From Clostridia bacterium (GTDB taxonomy: Bacteria; Bacillota; Clostridia; Christensenellales; Aristaeellaceae), in assembly GCA_017463245.1 (NCBI GenBank), contig JAFTPN010000017.1:24422-88421 (forward strand): a DNA stretch of 64,000 nt, given 5' to 3'. The stretch's first letter is position 1, and each line of letters starts with the position of its first letter. The position numbers were made by a program, and so were the translations under genes. The notes under the pieces were generated by a model that saw only the letters and a program-made list of their open reading frames with translations, did no database searches and was not told the origin of the DNA. This document shows positions 51,563 through 58,392 of the stretch, piece after piece.

Positions 51563-51579
51563 ATCGACAGATTTCGACA
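51563..51579. promoter_or_regulatory. Tandem 0A boxes upstream of spo0A
   Basis: ATCGACA (51563-51569) and TTCGACA (51573-51579; reverse complement TGTCGAA, exact consensus) lie exactly 10 bp apart, the spacing at which a Spo0A dimer binds. They are about 43 bp upstream of a TATAAT (51622-51627), which lacks a good -35, as expected for an activated promoter. Confidence 0.65.
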
Positions 51580-51690
51580 AAAATTGTTCTTATAGACACT
51601 ACAATTCTTTGGGAATTGGACTATAATGAACGATAGAATACAGACTGTTATCTGCCGGAAACGGCAAACAAGGGAAAAGAGGAGATGCCC

Positions 51691-52443
51691 ATGGGACCGG
51701 TGCGGGTTCTGGTGGCGGAGGATGACCAGGAGCAGCGCGAAAGCTTGGTGAAGGAGCTGAACCGCCACCCGAATGTGCGGGTGATCGGCGCGGCGAGGAA
51801 CGGTGTGGAGGCCATCCGGCTGATGCGGGAGCGGCTGCCGGCGGTGGTGGTGTGCGACATGATTATGCCCCAGCTGGATGGCTTTGCGGTGCTGGAGGCG
51901 GTGAGCCGCATGGAGGAAAGGCAGCGGCCGAAGGTTATTGCTCTCACGGCGCTGAGCAGGGATGACTTTATTACCCGGGCGATGGATCTGGGCGTGTCGC
52001 ATTATATGCTCAAGCCTGCGGATATGGCGGTGCTGCTGGAGCAGATCCTGCGGCTGGCGGGGCGAGGAATGCATAGCGGCCAGCAGGCGGAGGAAACTGC
52101 GGAGCAGGCTGTGGCCAGACTGCTGCTGGACTTGGGCATTCCCGTGCATCTAAGCGGCTACCGCTTTCTTTTGTGTTCAGCGCTGCTGGTGATGAACAAG
52201 CCGGACTATCTGGCACGGGTCACCAATATGCTGTACCCGGCGGTGGCGCAATGCTTTGATACCACCGCCAGCTGCGTGGAGCGCTCCATCCGTCACGCCA
52301 TCAACATGACATGGCAGCGGGGCGGCGCCTCCGCCTTTGCCGATGTGCTGAACCGCCGCGTCTTTTCGGAAAACGACAAGCCTACCAACTGCGAGCTCAT
52401 CGCGCTGATCTCCGAGCGGATGCGGCTGCAGGGGTGGGCGTGA
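51691..52443 (+). CDS. spo0A: Stage 0 sporulation master regulator Spo0A
   Basis: 250 residues from ATG 51691, chosen over the ATG at 51685 because AGAGGAG is then 6 nt away. The receiver has AEDDQEQR, phospho-acceptor Asp56 in VCDMIMPQLDG (same number as in Bacillus), ALTAL and MLKPAD. The Spo0A-only C-terminal domain follows: GIPVHLSGYRFLL, MLYPAVAQCFDTT, ASCVERSIRHAINMTWQRG, KPTNCELIALISERMRL. In the recognition helix the usual SRVERAIRHAIE reads SCVERSIRHAIN, so one Arg is Cys. Spo0A-P controls entry to sporulation. The usual upstream spoIVB is not here. Tandem 0A boxes upstream suggest autoregulation. Confidence 0.93.
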   Translation: MGPVRVLVAEDDQEQRESLVKELNRHPNVRVIGAARNGVEAIRLMRERLPAVVVCDMIMPQLDGFAVLEAVSRMEERQRPKVIALTALSRDDFITRAMDLGVSHYMLKPADMAVLLEQILRLAGRGMHSGQQAEETAEQAVARLLLDLGIPVHLSGYRFLLCSALLVMNKPDYLARVTNMLYPAVAQCFDTTASCVERSIRHAINMTWQRGGASAFADVLNRRVFSENDKPTNCELIALISERMRLQGWA

Positions 52444-52445
52444 GG

Positions 52446-53192
52446 CTATACTTTGGTGAAAAGCAGATTGCCCACGCTGATGTGGCCGACACGCACGATG
52501 CCATCCTTTTCAGAGAGGGCATACCAGCTCTTCTGCTCTGGCGTGAGATTTTGCAGCAGGATGGCATATTCCGGCTTGGGCGGGAAGGGGAAGCGCATTG
52601 TGGAAAAAACGGTGCGCTCCAGCTTCAGCGGTGAGAACAAAGCTTCCAGCTCCGGCACATCATAAAAGCGCATATGCCCATCGGCTTTCACCGCCATGAA
52701 TCGGTCGATCACGCCATGCTGATCCTCCGGATGGTGCAGCGGATCAGCAATGAGCAGCTTGCCGCCGGGTTTTAGCAGCGCGGCGATGGCCTGAGCGGTT
52801 TGTTCCATCTGCGGGAAATGGTGCAGGGCATAGCGGGTAACGATCAGGTCGAAGCTCTGGGCAGGAAAGGGGTAGCAAAGGCCATCAAAGGCAGCGAAGT
52901 GCAGGTTGCCGAGGCCTTGCCGGGCAGCGGCTTCAACATTGCGCCGGATGACATTTTCAGCAATGTCGATGCCATGCACCTGTGCCTGGGGCTGCAGCTG
53001 TGCCAGGGGAAAGGCAAGATAGCCTGTGCCGGTGCCAATGTCCAGCGCACGTTGGCCGGGCTGGAGGTCAATCATGCCCAGCAGCAGCTCCAGGTGCCCG
53101 TCGTCACGGATAAGCGCGGCGTACTTTTCCTGCTGCAGCAGCCGGTCAAAGCTGGTGCGAGCCTGCGCCACGGCGGTGAGATGATCGTTCAT
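52446..53192 (-). CDS. SAM-dependent methyltransferase, class I
   Basis: 248 residues. SAM motif I is ALDIGTGTGYLAFPLA, motif II HGIDIAENVIRR, then DLIVTRYALHHF and LLKPGGKLLIADP, a UbiE/type-11 pattern. The acceptor is not predictable. Start taken at ATG 53192 (GAGGTG 4 nt away); the adjacent ATG 53195 and TTG 53204 are alternatives. The TTG would overlap the stop of the preceding TtcA-like gene. Convergent with spo0A, only 2 nt apart. Confidence 0.88.
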   Translation of the reverse strand: MNDHLTAVAQARTSFDRLLQQEKYAALIRDDGHLELLLGMIDLQPGQRALDIGTGTGYLAFPLAQLQPQAQVHGIDIAENVIRRNVEAAARQGLGNLHFAAFDGLCYPFPAQSFDLIVTRYALHHFPQMEQTAQAIAALLKPGGKLLIADPLHHPEDQHGVIDRFMAVKADGHMRFYDVPELEALFSPLKLERTVFSTMRFPFPPKPEYAILLQNLTPEQKSWYALSEKDGIVRVGHISVGNLLFTKV

Positions 53193-53200
53193 CATGCACC

Positions 53201-54052
53201 TCAATCAAACACGGGGTCGTAATCGTCATACCACTCCAGGAAGGAATGCTCCTCGCCCCGCCACTTGTAGCCGGGCAGGGTGTCCAGGGTCACGTTGTGG
53301 ATGGCGTTGAACACGTTCTTTTCCAGGTCGGGGGTCTCCTGGCGCATTTTGCGCAGCAGCTCCTTGATCTCCTTGCGCTTGGAGCCGCCGCCCTGAGCCT
53401 CGGTTCGCTCGGTGAAGCGGCAGGCGCATTGGATAAAGGTCAGGTCGTTGTAGCGGCTCCAGGAGATGATATCGTCCTCGTGGATGCAGTACATGGGGCG
53501 GATCAGCTCCATGCCGGGGAAGTTGCGGCTGTGGAGCTTGGGCATCATGCCCTGGAGCTGTGCGCCGTAGAACATGCCCATCACGGTGGTCTCGATCACA
53601 TCGTTGAAGTGATGTCCCAGGGCGATCTTGTTGCAGCCCAGCTGCTGGGCACCCTTGTACAGGCAGCCCCGGCGCATCCGGGCGCACAGGTAGCAGGGAT
53701 TGGCCGTTTGGCTGTTGGCCACGTCGAACACATCGGTCTCGATGATGTGGATGGGCAGCTCCAGCAGCGCGGCGTTTTCCTCGATCTTCTGGCGGTTGAT
53801 GGGATTGTAGCCGGGATCCATCACCAGGAATTCCAGCTCGAAGGGGATGTTGGTGTGGCGCTGCAATTCCTGCATCAGCTTGGCCAGGAGCATGGAGTCC
53901 TTGCCGCCGGAGATGCACACGGCGATCCTGTCGCCGGCCTTGACCAGCTCGTACCGCTTCACCGCCACGATGAAGGGCTTCCACAGCTCCTTGCGGAACC
54001 GCTTGATGATGCTGCGCTCGATCTTCTCGCAGGGGGTGAGGTCGCGGGGCAT
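53201..54052 (-). CDS. TtcA/TilS-family tRNA thiolation-type ATPase
   Basis: 283 residues. PP-loop AVCISGGKDSMLLAKL, CxxC in NPCYLCARMRRG, and GHHFNDVIETTVMGMFYGAQLQ follow TtcA (2-thiocytidine 32 of tRNA). A third Cys region, IQCACRF, completes the iron-sulfur cluster type site seen in TtcA. It likely adenylates and thiolates a tRNA base. ATG 54052 follows AAGGGAG; a frame extending to 54151 is only repeat read-through. Confidence 0.88.
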   Translation of the reverse strand: MPRDLTPCEKIERSIIKRFRKELWKPFIVAVKRYELVKAGDRIAVCISGGKDSMLLAKLMQELQRHTNIPFELEFLVMDPGYNPINRQKIEENAALLELPIHIIETDVFDVANSQTANPCYLCARMRRGCLYKGAQQLGCNKIALGHHFNDVIETTVMGMFYGAQLQGMMPKLHSRNFPGMELIRPMYCIHEDDIISWSRYNDLTFIQCACRFTERTEAQGGGSKRKEIKELLRKMRQETPDLEKNVFNAIHNVTLDTLPGYKWRGEEHSFLEWYDDYDPVFD

Positions 54053-54071
54053 GGGATCAGCTCCCTTCGGG

Positions 54072-54186
54072 AGAATTCGGAATTCGGAATGCGTAATTCG
54101 GAATTGAATGTGTTTCTCTTTTTTAGGATGAAAAAGAGACGGCACAAACATAATTCAGCATTCCGAATTCCGAATTCCGCATTCGG
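54072..54186. repeat. Inverted pair of GAATTCGGAAT repeats
   Basis: Two copies of module A face each other: 54072-54107 and 54150-54186 (reverse complement), about 42 nt apart. They could fold into a long imperfect hairpin. The same module occurs singly at 12692-12726 and 62203-62237. Confidence 0.75.
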
Positions 54187-54216
54187 TTTTTTGTACCCTG
54201 AAGGGTACAAAAAACC
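54186..54216. other. Perfect 14-bp hairpin at the SRP RNA 3' end
   Basis: GGTTTTTTGTACCC and its exact complement enclose TGAA. There is no T-run after the stem, so it is not a canonical terminator, but as it lies at the 3' end of the SRP RNA it may process or end that transcript. Confidence 0.6.
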
Positions 54217-54338
54217 GTGCCACTCAGACTGGGCGAACCCGCAGCACATCCAGCAAACGCTTATTGCTGCTTCCGTCAGGACCTGACAAGGTTCACGCCG
54301 AAGGATCGCACGGGACCCAATCTTCATCGTGACACGGC
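54217..54338 (-). ncRNA. ffs: Signal recognition particle RNA (small bacterial type)
   Basis: About 120 nt. The minus strand contains the signature GTCAGGTCCTGACGGAAGCA followed by GCAATAAGC, the Ffh-binding domain with its tetraloop-side GGAAGCAGC. Flanking strands pair (GTGTCAC with GTGGCAC, TGGGTCCCG with CGGGTTCGCCCA). The length fits the small SRP RNA without Alu domain; Bacillus has the long form. Ends are estimated from the promoter and outer helix. Confidence 0.88.
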
Positions 54339-54344
54339 CTAAAT

Positions 54345-54373
54345 AGTATACTCTATTTAGTTTGAAATTGCAA
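54345..54373 (-). promoter_or_regulatory. Promoter of SRP RNA
   Basis: Minus strand TTGCAA and TATACT with a 17-bp spacer, directly after the metK stop and about 7 nt before the RNA. Confidence 0.8.
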
Positions 54374-54376
54374 GAC

Positions 54377-55546
54377 TTATTTCACGGCGGCCTTCAGGGC
54401 GTCCACGAAATCGGTCTTTTCCCAGGGAAGCTCCACATCGGTGCGGCCAAAGTGACCGTAGGCGGCGGTCTGGCGGTAGATGGGCTGGCGCAGGTTCAGG
54501 CGGTTGATGATGGCGTTGGGGCGCAGGTCGAAGACCTTCTCCACCGCGGCGGAGAGTACATCGTCAGCCACCACGCCGGTGCCCTTGGTATCCACCAGCA
54601 GGCTCACAGGCTTGGCCACGCCGATGGCATAGGCCAGCTGGATCTCGCACTTGCTGGCCAGGCCAGCGGCCACGATGTTCTTGGCCACGTGGCGGGCGGC
54701 ATAGGCAGCGGAGCGATCCACCTTGGTGGGATCCTTGCCGGAGAAGGCGCCGCCGCCGTGGGGAGCATAGCCGCCGTAGGTATCCACAATGATCTTGCGG
54801 CCGGTCAGGCCGGTATCGCCTGCGGGGCCGCCCAGCACAAAGCGGCCGGTGGGGTTGATGAAATACTTGGTCTCGTCGGAAAGCAGCTCGGCGGGGATCT
54901 CGGGCTTGATGACGTATTCCATCATGTCCTTGGCGATCTGCTCCTGGGTCACATCGGGGTCATGCTGGGTGGAGATGACCACGGTGTCCACAGCCACGGG
55001 CTTGCCGTCCTCATACACCACGGTGACCTGGCTCTTGGCGTCGGGGCGCAGGTAGGTCAGCAGACCTTCCTTGCGGATCTTGGCCAGGCGCAGGGTCAGG
55101 CGGTGTGCCAGGGCGATGGGCATGGGCATCATTTCGGGGGTCTCGTCGCAGGCGTAGCCGAACATCATGCCCTGGTCGCCAGCGCCGGTCTCGTTGGCGG
55201 CCTGGTCGCGGGTTTCCAGCGCCGCGTCCACGCCCATGGCGATATCGGGGCTCTGGGCATGGATGGCGGTCATCACGGCGCAGGAATTGCCGTCGAAGCA
55301 CATGTCAGAGGAATTGTAGCCGATGTCCAGCACCACCTCGCGGACGATCTCGGGCACGTCCACCTTGGCGGTGGTGGTGATCTCGCCCATGACCATCACC
55401 ATGCCGGTGGTGGTGCAGGTCTCGCAGGCCACGCGGGCCATGGGATCCTGGGCAAGGATGGCGTCCAGCACAGCATCGCTGATCTGGTCGCACATTTTGT
55501 CGGGATGTCCTTCGGTAACGGATTCGGAAGTGAACAGTTTGCGCAT
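54377..55546 (-). CDS. metK: S-adenosylmethionine synthetase
   Basis: 389 residues, standard. It makes SAM from methionine and ATP. Signatures: [16 protein letters not shown] at the N-terminus, [12 protein letters not shown] (methionine loop), [15 protein letters not shown] (ATP P-loop like) and [11 protein letters not shown]. Start 55546 with AAAGGAGAC. Controlled by the SAM-I riboswitch upstream, so it is shut off when SAM is plentiful. Confidence 0.97.
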   Translation of the reverse strand: MRKLFTSESVTEGHPDKMCDQISDAVLDAILAQDPMARVACETCTTTGMVMVMGEITTTAKVDVPEIVREVVLDIGYNSSDMCFDGNSCAVMTAIHAQSPDIAMGVDAALETRDQAANETGAGDQGMMFGYACDETPEMMPMPIALAHRLTLRLAKIRKEGLLTYLRPDAKSQVTVVYEDGKPVAVDTVVISTQHDPDVTQEQIAKDMMEYVIKPEIPAELLSDETKYFINPTGRFVLGGPAGDTGLTGRKIIVDTYGGYAPHGGGAFSGKDPTKVDRSAAYAARHVAKNIVAAGLASKCEIQLAYAIGVAKPVSLLVDTKGTGVVADDVLSAAVEKVFDLRPNAIINRLNLRQPIYRQTAAYGHFGRTDVELPWEKTDFVDALKAAVK

Positions 55547-55570
55547 TTGTGTGTCTCCTTTGCTTCGGTC

Positions 55571-55610
55571 GAAAAAGAAAACCGCCTGATCTGCACATGA
55601 ATCAGGCGGG
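55571..55610 (-). terminator. Riboswitch-controlled terminator of metK
   Basis: CCGCCTGAT and ATCAGGCGG pair around 10 nt and are followed on the minus strand by TTTTCTTTTTC. It is the expression platform of the SAM-I riboswitch. Confidence 0.85.
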
Positions 55611-55629
55611 ATGCAATCTTGCGACTGTC

Positions 55630-55743
55630 CTTATCTGCCAGCGCCCCGGGGTGCGGGTCTGTGCTGCGCTGTGGGATTTGGCACCAAGCATATGCCGGTT
55701 GCCGTGACTTCACAGGGCCCATCCCTCCGTCACTCGTGATAAG
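55630..55743 (-). promoter_or_regulatory. SAM-I riboswitch (S-box)
   Basis: On the minus strand: CTTATCACGAG (P1 5' side), GGAGGGATGGGCCC, TGAAGTCACGGCAACC, GGTGCCAAATCCCACAG and AGATAAG (P1 3' side), in the order of the S-box consensus. The aptamer is 114 nt. SAM binding frees the downstream terminator and stops metK expression. Confidence 0.95.
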
Positions 55744-55763
55744 GTATTCAGTTACCGCTAAGG

Positions 55764-55792
55764 ATGATAGCACACTTGGCCCTATACGTCAA
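55764..55792 (-). promoter_or_regulatory. Promoter of the metK transcript
   Basis: Minus strand TTGACG and TATCAT with a 17-bp spacer, 20 nt before the riboswitch P1. Confidence 0.75.
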
Positions 55793-55847
55793 GGGCTGCG
55801 AACAAAAAAACGAAGGAAATCCTCTTGTAACATCATTGTCTGTTGAT

Positions 55848-55876
55848 TTGACAACGCTGTTCCCATCCATTATAGT
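55848..55876 (+). promoter_or_regulatory. Promoter of the 55.9-57.6 kb operon
   Basis: Perfect TTGACA and TATAGT with a 17-bp spacer, about 28 nt before the first start codon. Confidence 0.75.
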
Positions 55877-55904
55877 AATACATGGATGAAAGGAAGTGAA
55901 TCCA

Positions 55905-56501
55905 GTGGCCAAGAAGGCGCTGAAGATCATATTCGGCACGCTGCTGACCCTTGTGGTGGTGGCCGTGTTCTACGTGGCGGTGATCCTGGGTCACCCCCAG
56001 GCCAACCCGGAAAAGGTGATCGTGTCCCAGGATCAGCCCCTGCTGACGGCTTCCCCCGCCACCACGCTGACCAGCGAAAGCGAGCTGGAGACCATGCTGC
56101 GGGCGTTTCCTGTTCCGGCGCTGTATGCTGTCAGCGGCAGCGGACTGACCCTCACCGGCGGCATGAGCTACGACGTGGCCTATGGCGACGGCTTTGCCCG
56201 GGTGATGCTGCTGAACTACACCGCCGAACTGGCAGGCCAGCAGCTGCAATTGCAGGTGCAGAGCATCTATCCGGCGCGGGCGCTGGAATTTGTGCAGAAG
56301 GGCGATTACCACATTGCCGAAGTGGCTGGCCAGCCCCTGGCAGGCATGCAGAGCGTGCGCATGGAGGACGGGGAAAACATTCGCCTCCACGTGCAGGCGG
56401 CAGAGGGCATTTATGTGCTGACCGTTCCCACCATGACGGCGGATGAGCTGGCGGCGGTGACCCGCTCGATGCAGCTGTATGCGCCCCAGGAGGCAAACTG
56501 A
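55905..56501 (+). CDS. Membrane-anchored protein of unknown function
   Basis: 198 residues from GTG 55905, since AAAGGAAG is well spaced for it; GTG 55896 is adjacent to the same site and too close. One N-terminal helix (IIFGTLLTLVVVAVFYVAVIL) anchors a predicted outside domain (about 40-198) rich in beta patterns (LYAVSGSGLTLTGG, YTAELAGQQLQLQVQ, IRLHVQAAEGIYVLTV). No family recognised. Coupled by TGATG to the kinase-like gene downstream. Confidence 0.7.
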   Translation: MAKKALKIIFGTLLTLVVVAVFYVAVILGHPQANPEKVIVSQDQPLLTASPATTLTSESELETMLRAFPVPALYAVSGSGLTLTGGMSYDVAYGDGFARVMLLNYTAELAGQQLQLQVQSIYPARALEFVQKGDYHIAEVAGQPLAGMQSVRMEDGENIRLHVQAAEGIYVLTVPTMTADELAAVTRSMQLYAPQEAN

Positions 56502-56986
56502 TGGCGAAGGTGATCATGCTCATTGGACGCATCAGCAGCGGCAAGACCACCTATGCCCGCAAGGTGGAAAAGGAGGAACGCGCCCTACGCCTTTCCTGCG
56601 ACGAGCTGATGCAGACCGTTTTCCCCGAGCCTTTAGGCGACCAGTATGATGTATACGCCCAGCGGTGCATTCGTTATCTGTATCACCTTGGCAGGCAGCT
56701 GGTGCAGGGTGGTGCGAATGTGGTGATGGACATGGGCTGCTGGAGCCGGGCAAGCCGCCGGGAGGCCGGGGACTTCTTCCATGATGTGGAGGTTGACTGG
56801 CGCTACCTGGACATTCCGCAGGAGGAATGGCAGCGGCGTATCGCTTCCCGCAATGCTGCTGTGCTGGAGGGACGCAGCAACATGGACGAATACCTGGTGG
56901 ATGAGGGGCTGTTGGCCAAGGCCAATGCGCTGTTTGAGCCGCCAACGGAAGACGAAGGGCTGAAGCTGACGATCGTAAGGGAATGA
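56501..56986 (+). CDS. P-loop kinase-like ATP-binding protein
   Basis: 161 residues. Walker A GRISSGKTT; the acidic LSCDELMQTVF, VVMDMGCWSRASRRE and RNAAVLEGR segments follow the AAA_33/zeta-like small kinase group, which phosphorylates nucleotides, sugars or RNA ends. The substrate is unknown. There is no antitoxin gene nearby, so a toxin role is not supported. Start codon overlaps the previous stop. Confidence 0.78.
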   Translation: MAKVIMLIGRISSGKTTYARKVEKEERALRLSCDELMQTVFPEPLGDQYDVYAQRCIRYLYHLGRQLVQGGANVVMDMGCWSRASRREAGDFFHDVEVDWRYLDIPQEEWQRRIASRNAAVLEGRSNMDEYLVDEGLLAKANALFEPPTEDEGLKLTIVRE

Positions 56987-56997
56987 AGGAGATCACC

Positions 56998-57564
56998 ATG
57001 AAGCGCAAGCGGCTTGACCGGGACGGCTGGGGCTTTGCCCACTTTCCCTATGCGCAGATGCGGGTGGAGATGCCCGAGTTTTGCGGCATGGCGTGCCTGA
57101 TCCGCATCACCGGCGGGGAATACTGCCATTGGCACATGCCCAGGGCGGGGAAGGTTCCCGTGTGCGGCGCAGGCATTACCTGGCTGCAGCTGATCCCGGA
57201 GGGAGCGCATCACGTGCTGACGGCCAAGTTTCGGCGAAGTGGCCGTGTGGCCGTGTGGTATGCGGATGTGATCGACCGTGTGGAGTTTGATGAAGATGGC
57301 GTGGCAGCTTTTGTGGACGCCTACCTGGATGTAATCTTCTCGCCCCAGGGGGATGTGAAGATCGACGACCGGGACGAGCTGGACGCCGCCTATGCCGCAG
57401 GTGAGCTGAATCAGGAGCAGTATCAGCGCTGCCTGCAGGAGGGTGAGCGCATTGTGGCGGCGCTGTGCAGCGATGTGAAGGCCACCGAGCGCTGGTGCCG
57501 GAGGCTGCTGCGCTATGTGAAGAAGCATCAGCATGACGAGGGCGTGCTGCAAAGGAATATGTGA
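56998..57564 (+). CDS. DUF402-domain protein
   Basis: 188 residues from ATG 56998 (AAGGAG upstream). The core VAVWYADVIDRVEF, AFVDAYLDVIFSPQGDVKIDDRDELD and AAYAAGELNQEQYQ matches DUF402, a fold found in nucleoside di/triphosphate-hydrolysing and other phosphate-handling proteins with acidic metal sites. Last gene of a three-gene operon. Exact activity unknown. Confidence 0.8.
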   Translation: MKRKRLDRDGWGFAHFPYAQMRVEMPEFCGMACLIRITGGEYCHWHMPRAGKVPVCGAGITWLQLIPEGAHHVLTAKFRRSGRVAVWYADVIDRVEFDEDGVAAFVDAYLDVIFSPQGDVKIDDRDELDAAYAAGELNQEQYQRCLQEGERIVAALCSDVKATERWCRRLLRYVKKHQHDEGVLQRNM

Positions 57565-57663
57565 AGGCAGCGGATACTCCGCTGTCTTTTTCATGTATGC
57601 AAAAGGGTTCAACCCGCGCGCTGTCGAAATTCTACATATTATTTGCGTAAGGGAGACGATCCC

Positions 57664-58392
57664 ATGAAACTGATCTGTCTGGGCGTGAACGGCCCTTTTC
57701 CGGCCACGGATGGCGCTACCTCCGGTTATCTTGTGAGTCACAATGATACCCGCCTGCAAATGGACATGGGCAGCGGCACGCTGGCAGCGCTGTGCCGCTA
57801 TACCGCGCCGGAGCAGCTGACGGCGGTGCTGCTTTCCCATTGGCATTATGACCATTGCAGCGATTTGCTGCCCCTGATCTACCGCATGGAGAGCCTGATG
57901 GTGCAGGGCGTGGAGCCGCTGCACGTCTATGCGCCGCTGGACAAGCGCGCGCTGGTGCGCCAGGCGCTGCTGGCCAGCCCGGCCTTCTGCCTGCATGATG
58001 TGCAGAGCGGCGACTGCCTGCAGCTGGGCGATGTGCAGGTGCAGGTGGGCGCGGCGCGGCATCCTGTGCCGGGGGTAATGTACCGCCTCACCGCCGATGG
58101 CCGCAGCCTGTGCTACACTGGCGATACCAACGAGGTGGCGGGCATGGTGGACTTCGCCCGGGGCTGCGACTTGTTGCTGGCCGATGGCCTGTTCCCGGAG
58201 GCGGCATGGAGCAGCAGCAAACCTCACCTTTCCGCGGCGAAGGCGGCGCAGCTGGCCAAGGATGCAGGCGCTGGCCGGGTGATCATCACCCACCTGAACC
58301 CGGGCATTGACCCCGTGGGTCTGCTGGCCGAGGCGCGGAGCGTGCGGCTGGATGCCGTGCTGGCCGAGCGCTTTGTCCCCTACACCGTATGA
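57664..58392 (+). CDS. MBL-fold metallohydrolase
   Basis: 242 residues. HxHxDH metal motif intact in LLSHWHYDHCSD, later His in GAARHPVPG, Asp in CYTGDTNE and His in IITHLNPG: a complete two-metal site of RNase Z/lactonase-like hydrolases. Substrate not predictable. Start 57664 with AAGGGAG. It overlaps comEC by ATGA, so it is cotranscribed. A 0A-box-like TGTCGAA lies upstream (57622-57628). Confidence 0.88.
   Translation: MKLICLGVNGPFPATDGATSGYLVSHNDTRLQMDMGSGTLAALCRYTAPEQLTAVLLSHWHYDHCSDLLPLIYRMESLMVQGVEPLHVYAPLDKRALVRQALLASPAFCLHDVQSGDCLQLGDVQVQVGAARHPVPGVMYRLTADGRSLCYTGDTNEVAGMVDFARGCDLLLADGLFPEAAWSSSKPHLSAAKAAQLAKDAGAGRVIITHLNPGIDPVGLLAEARSVRLDAVLAERFVPYTV

Noticed and set aside
51354-51599. 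A long N-terminal extension of the HAD phosphatase
   Set aside because: It would be translated through the tRNA-Ala gene and its terminator; ATG 51353 has a proper ribosome site.
54053-54151. A 33-residue N-terminal extension of the TtcA-like protein
   Set aside because: Also repeat read-through; ATG 54052 has its own ribosome site.
56501-56986. Zeta-type toxin
   Set aside because: Walker A and size fit the general small-kinase group, but there is no epsilon-like antitoxin gene and it is coupled to a DUF402 gene.
57622-57628. Single 0A box before the MBL-fold gene
   Set aside because: A lone 7-mer is expected several times by chance in 64 kb; no second box at 10-bp spacing.
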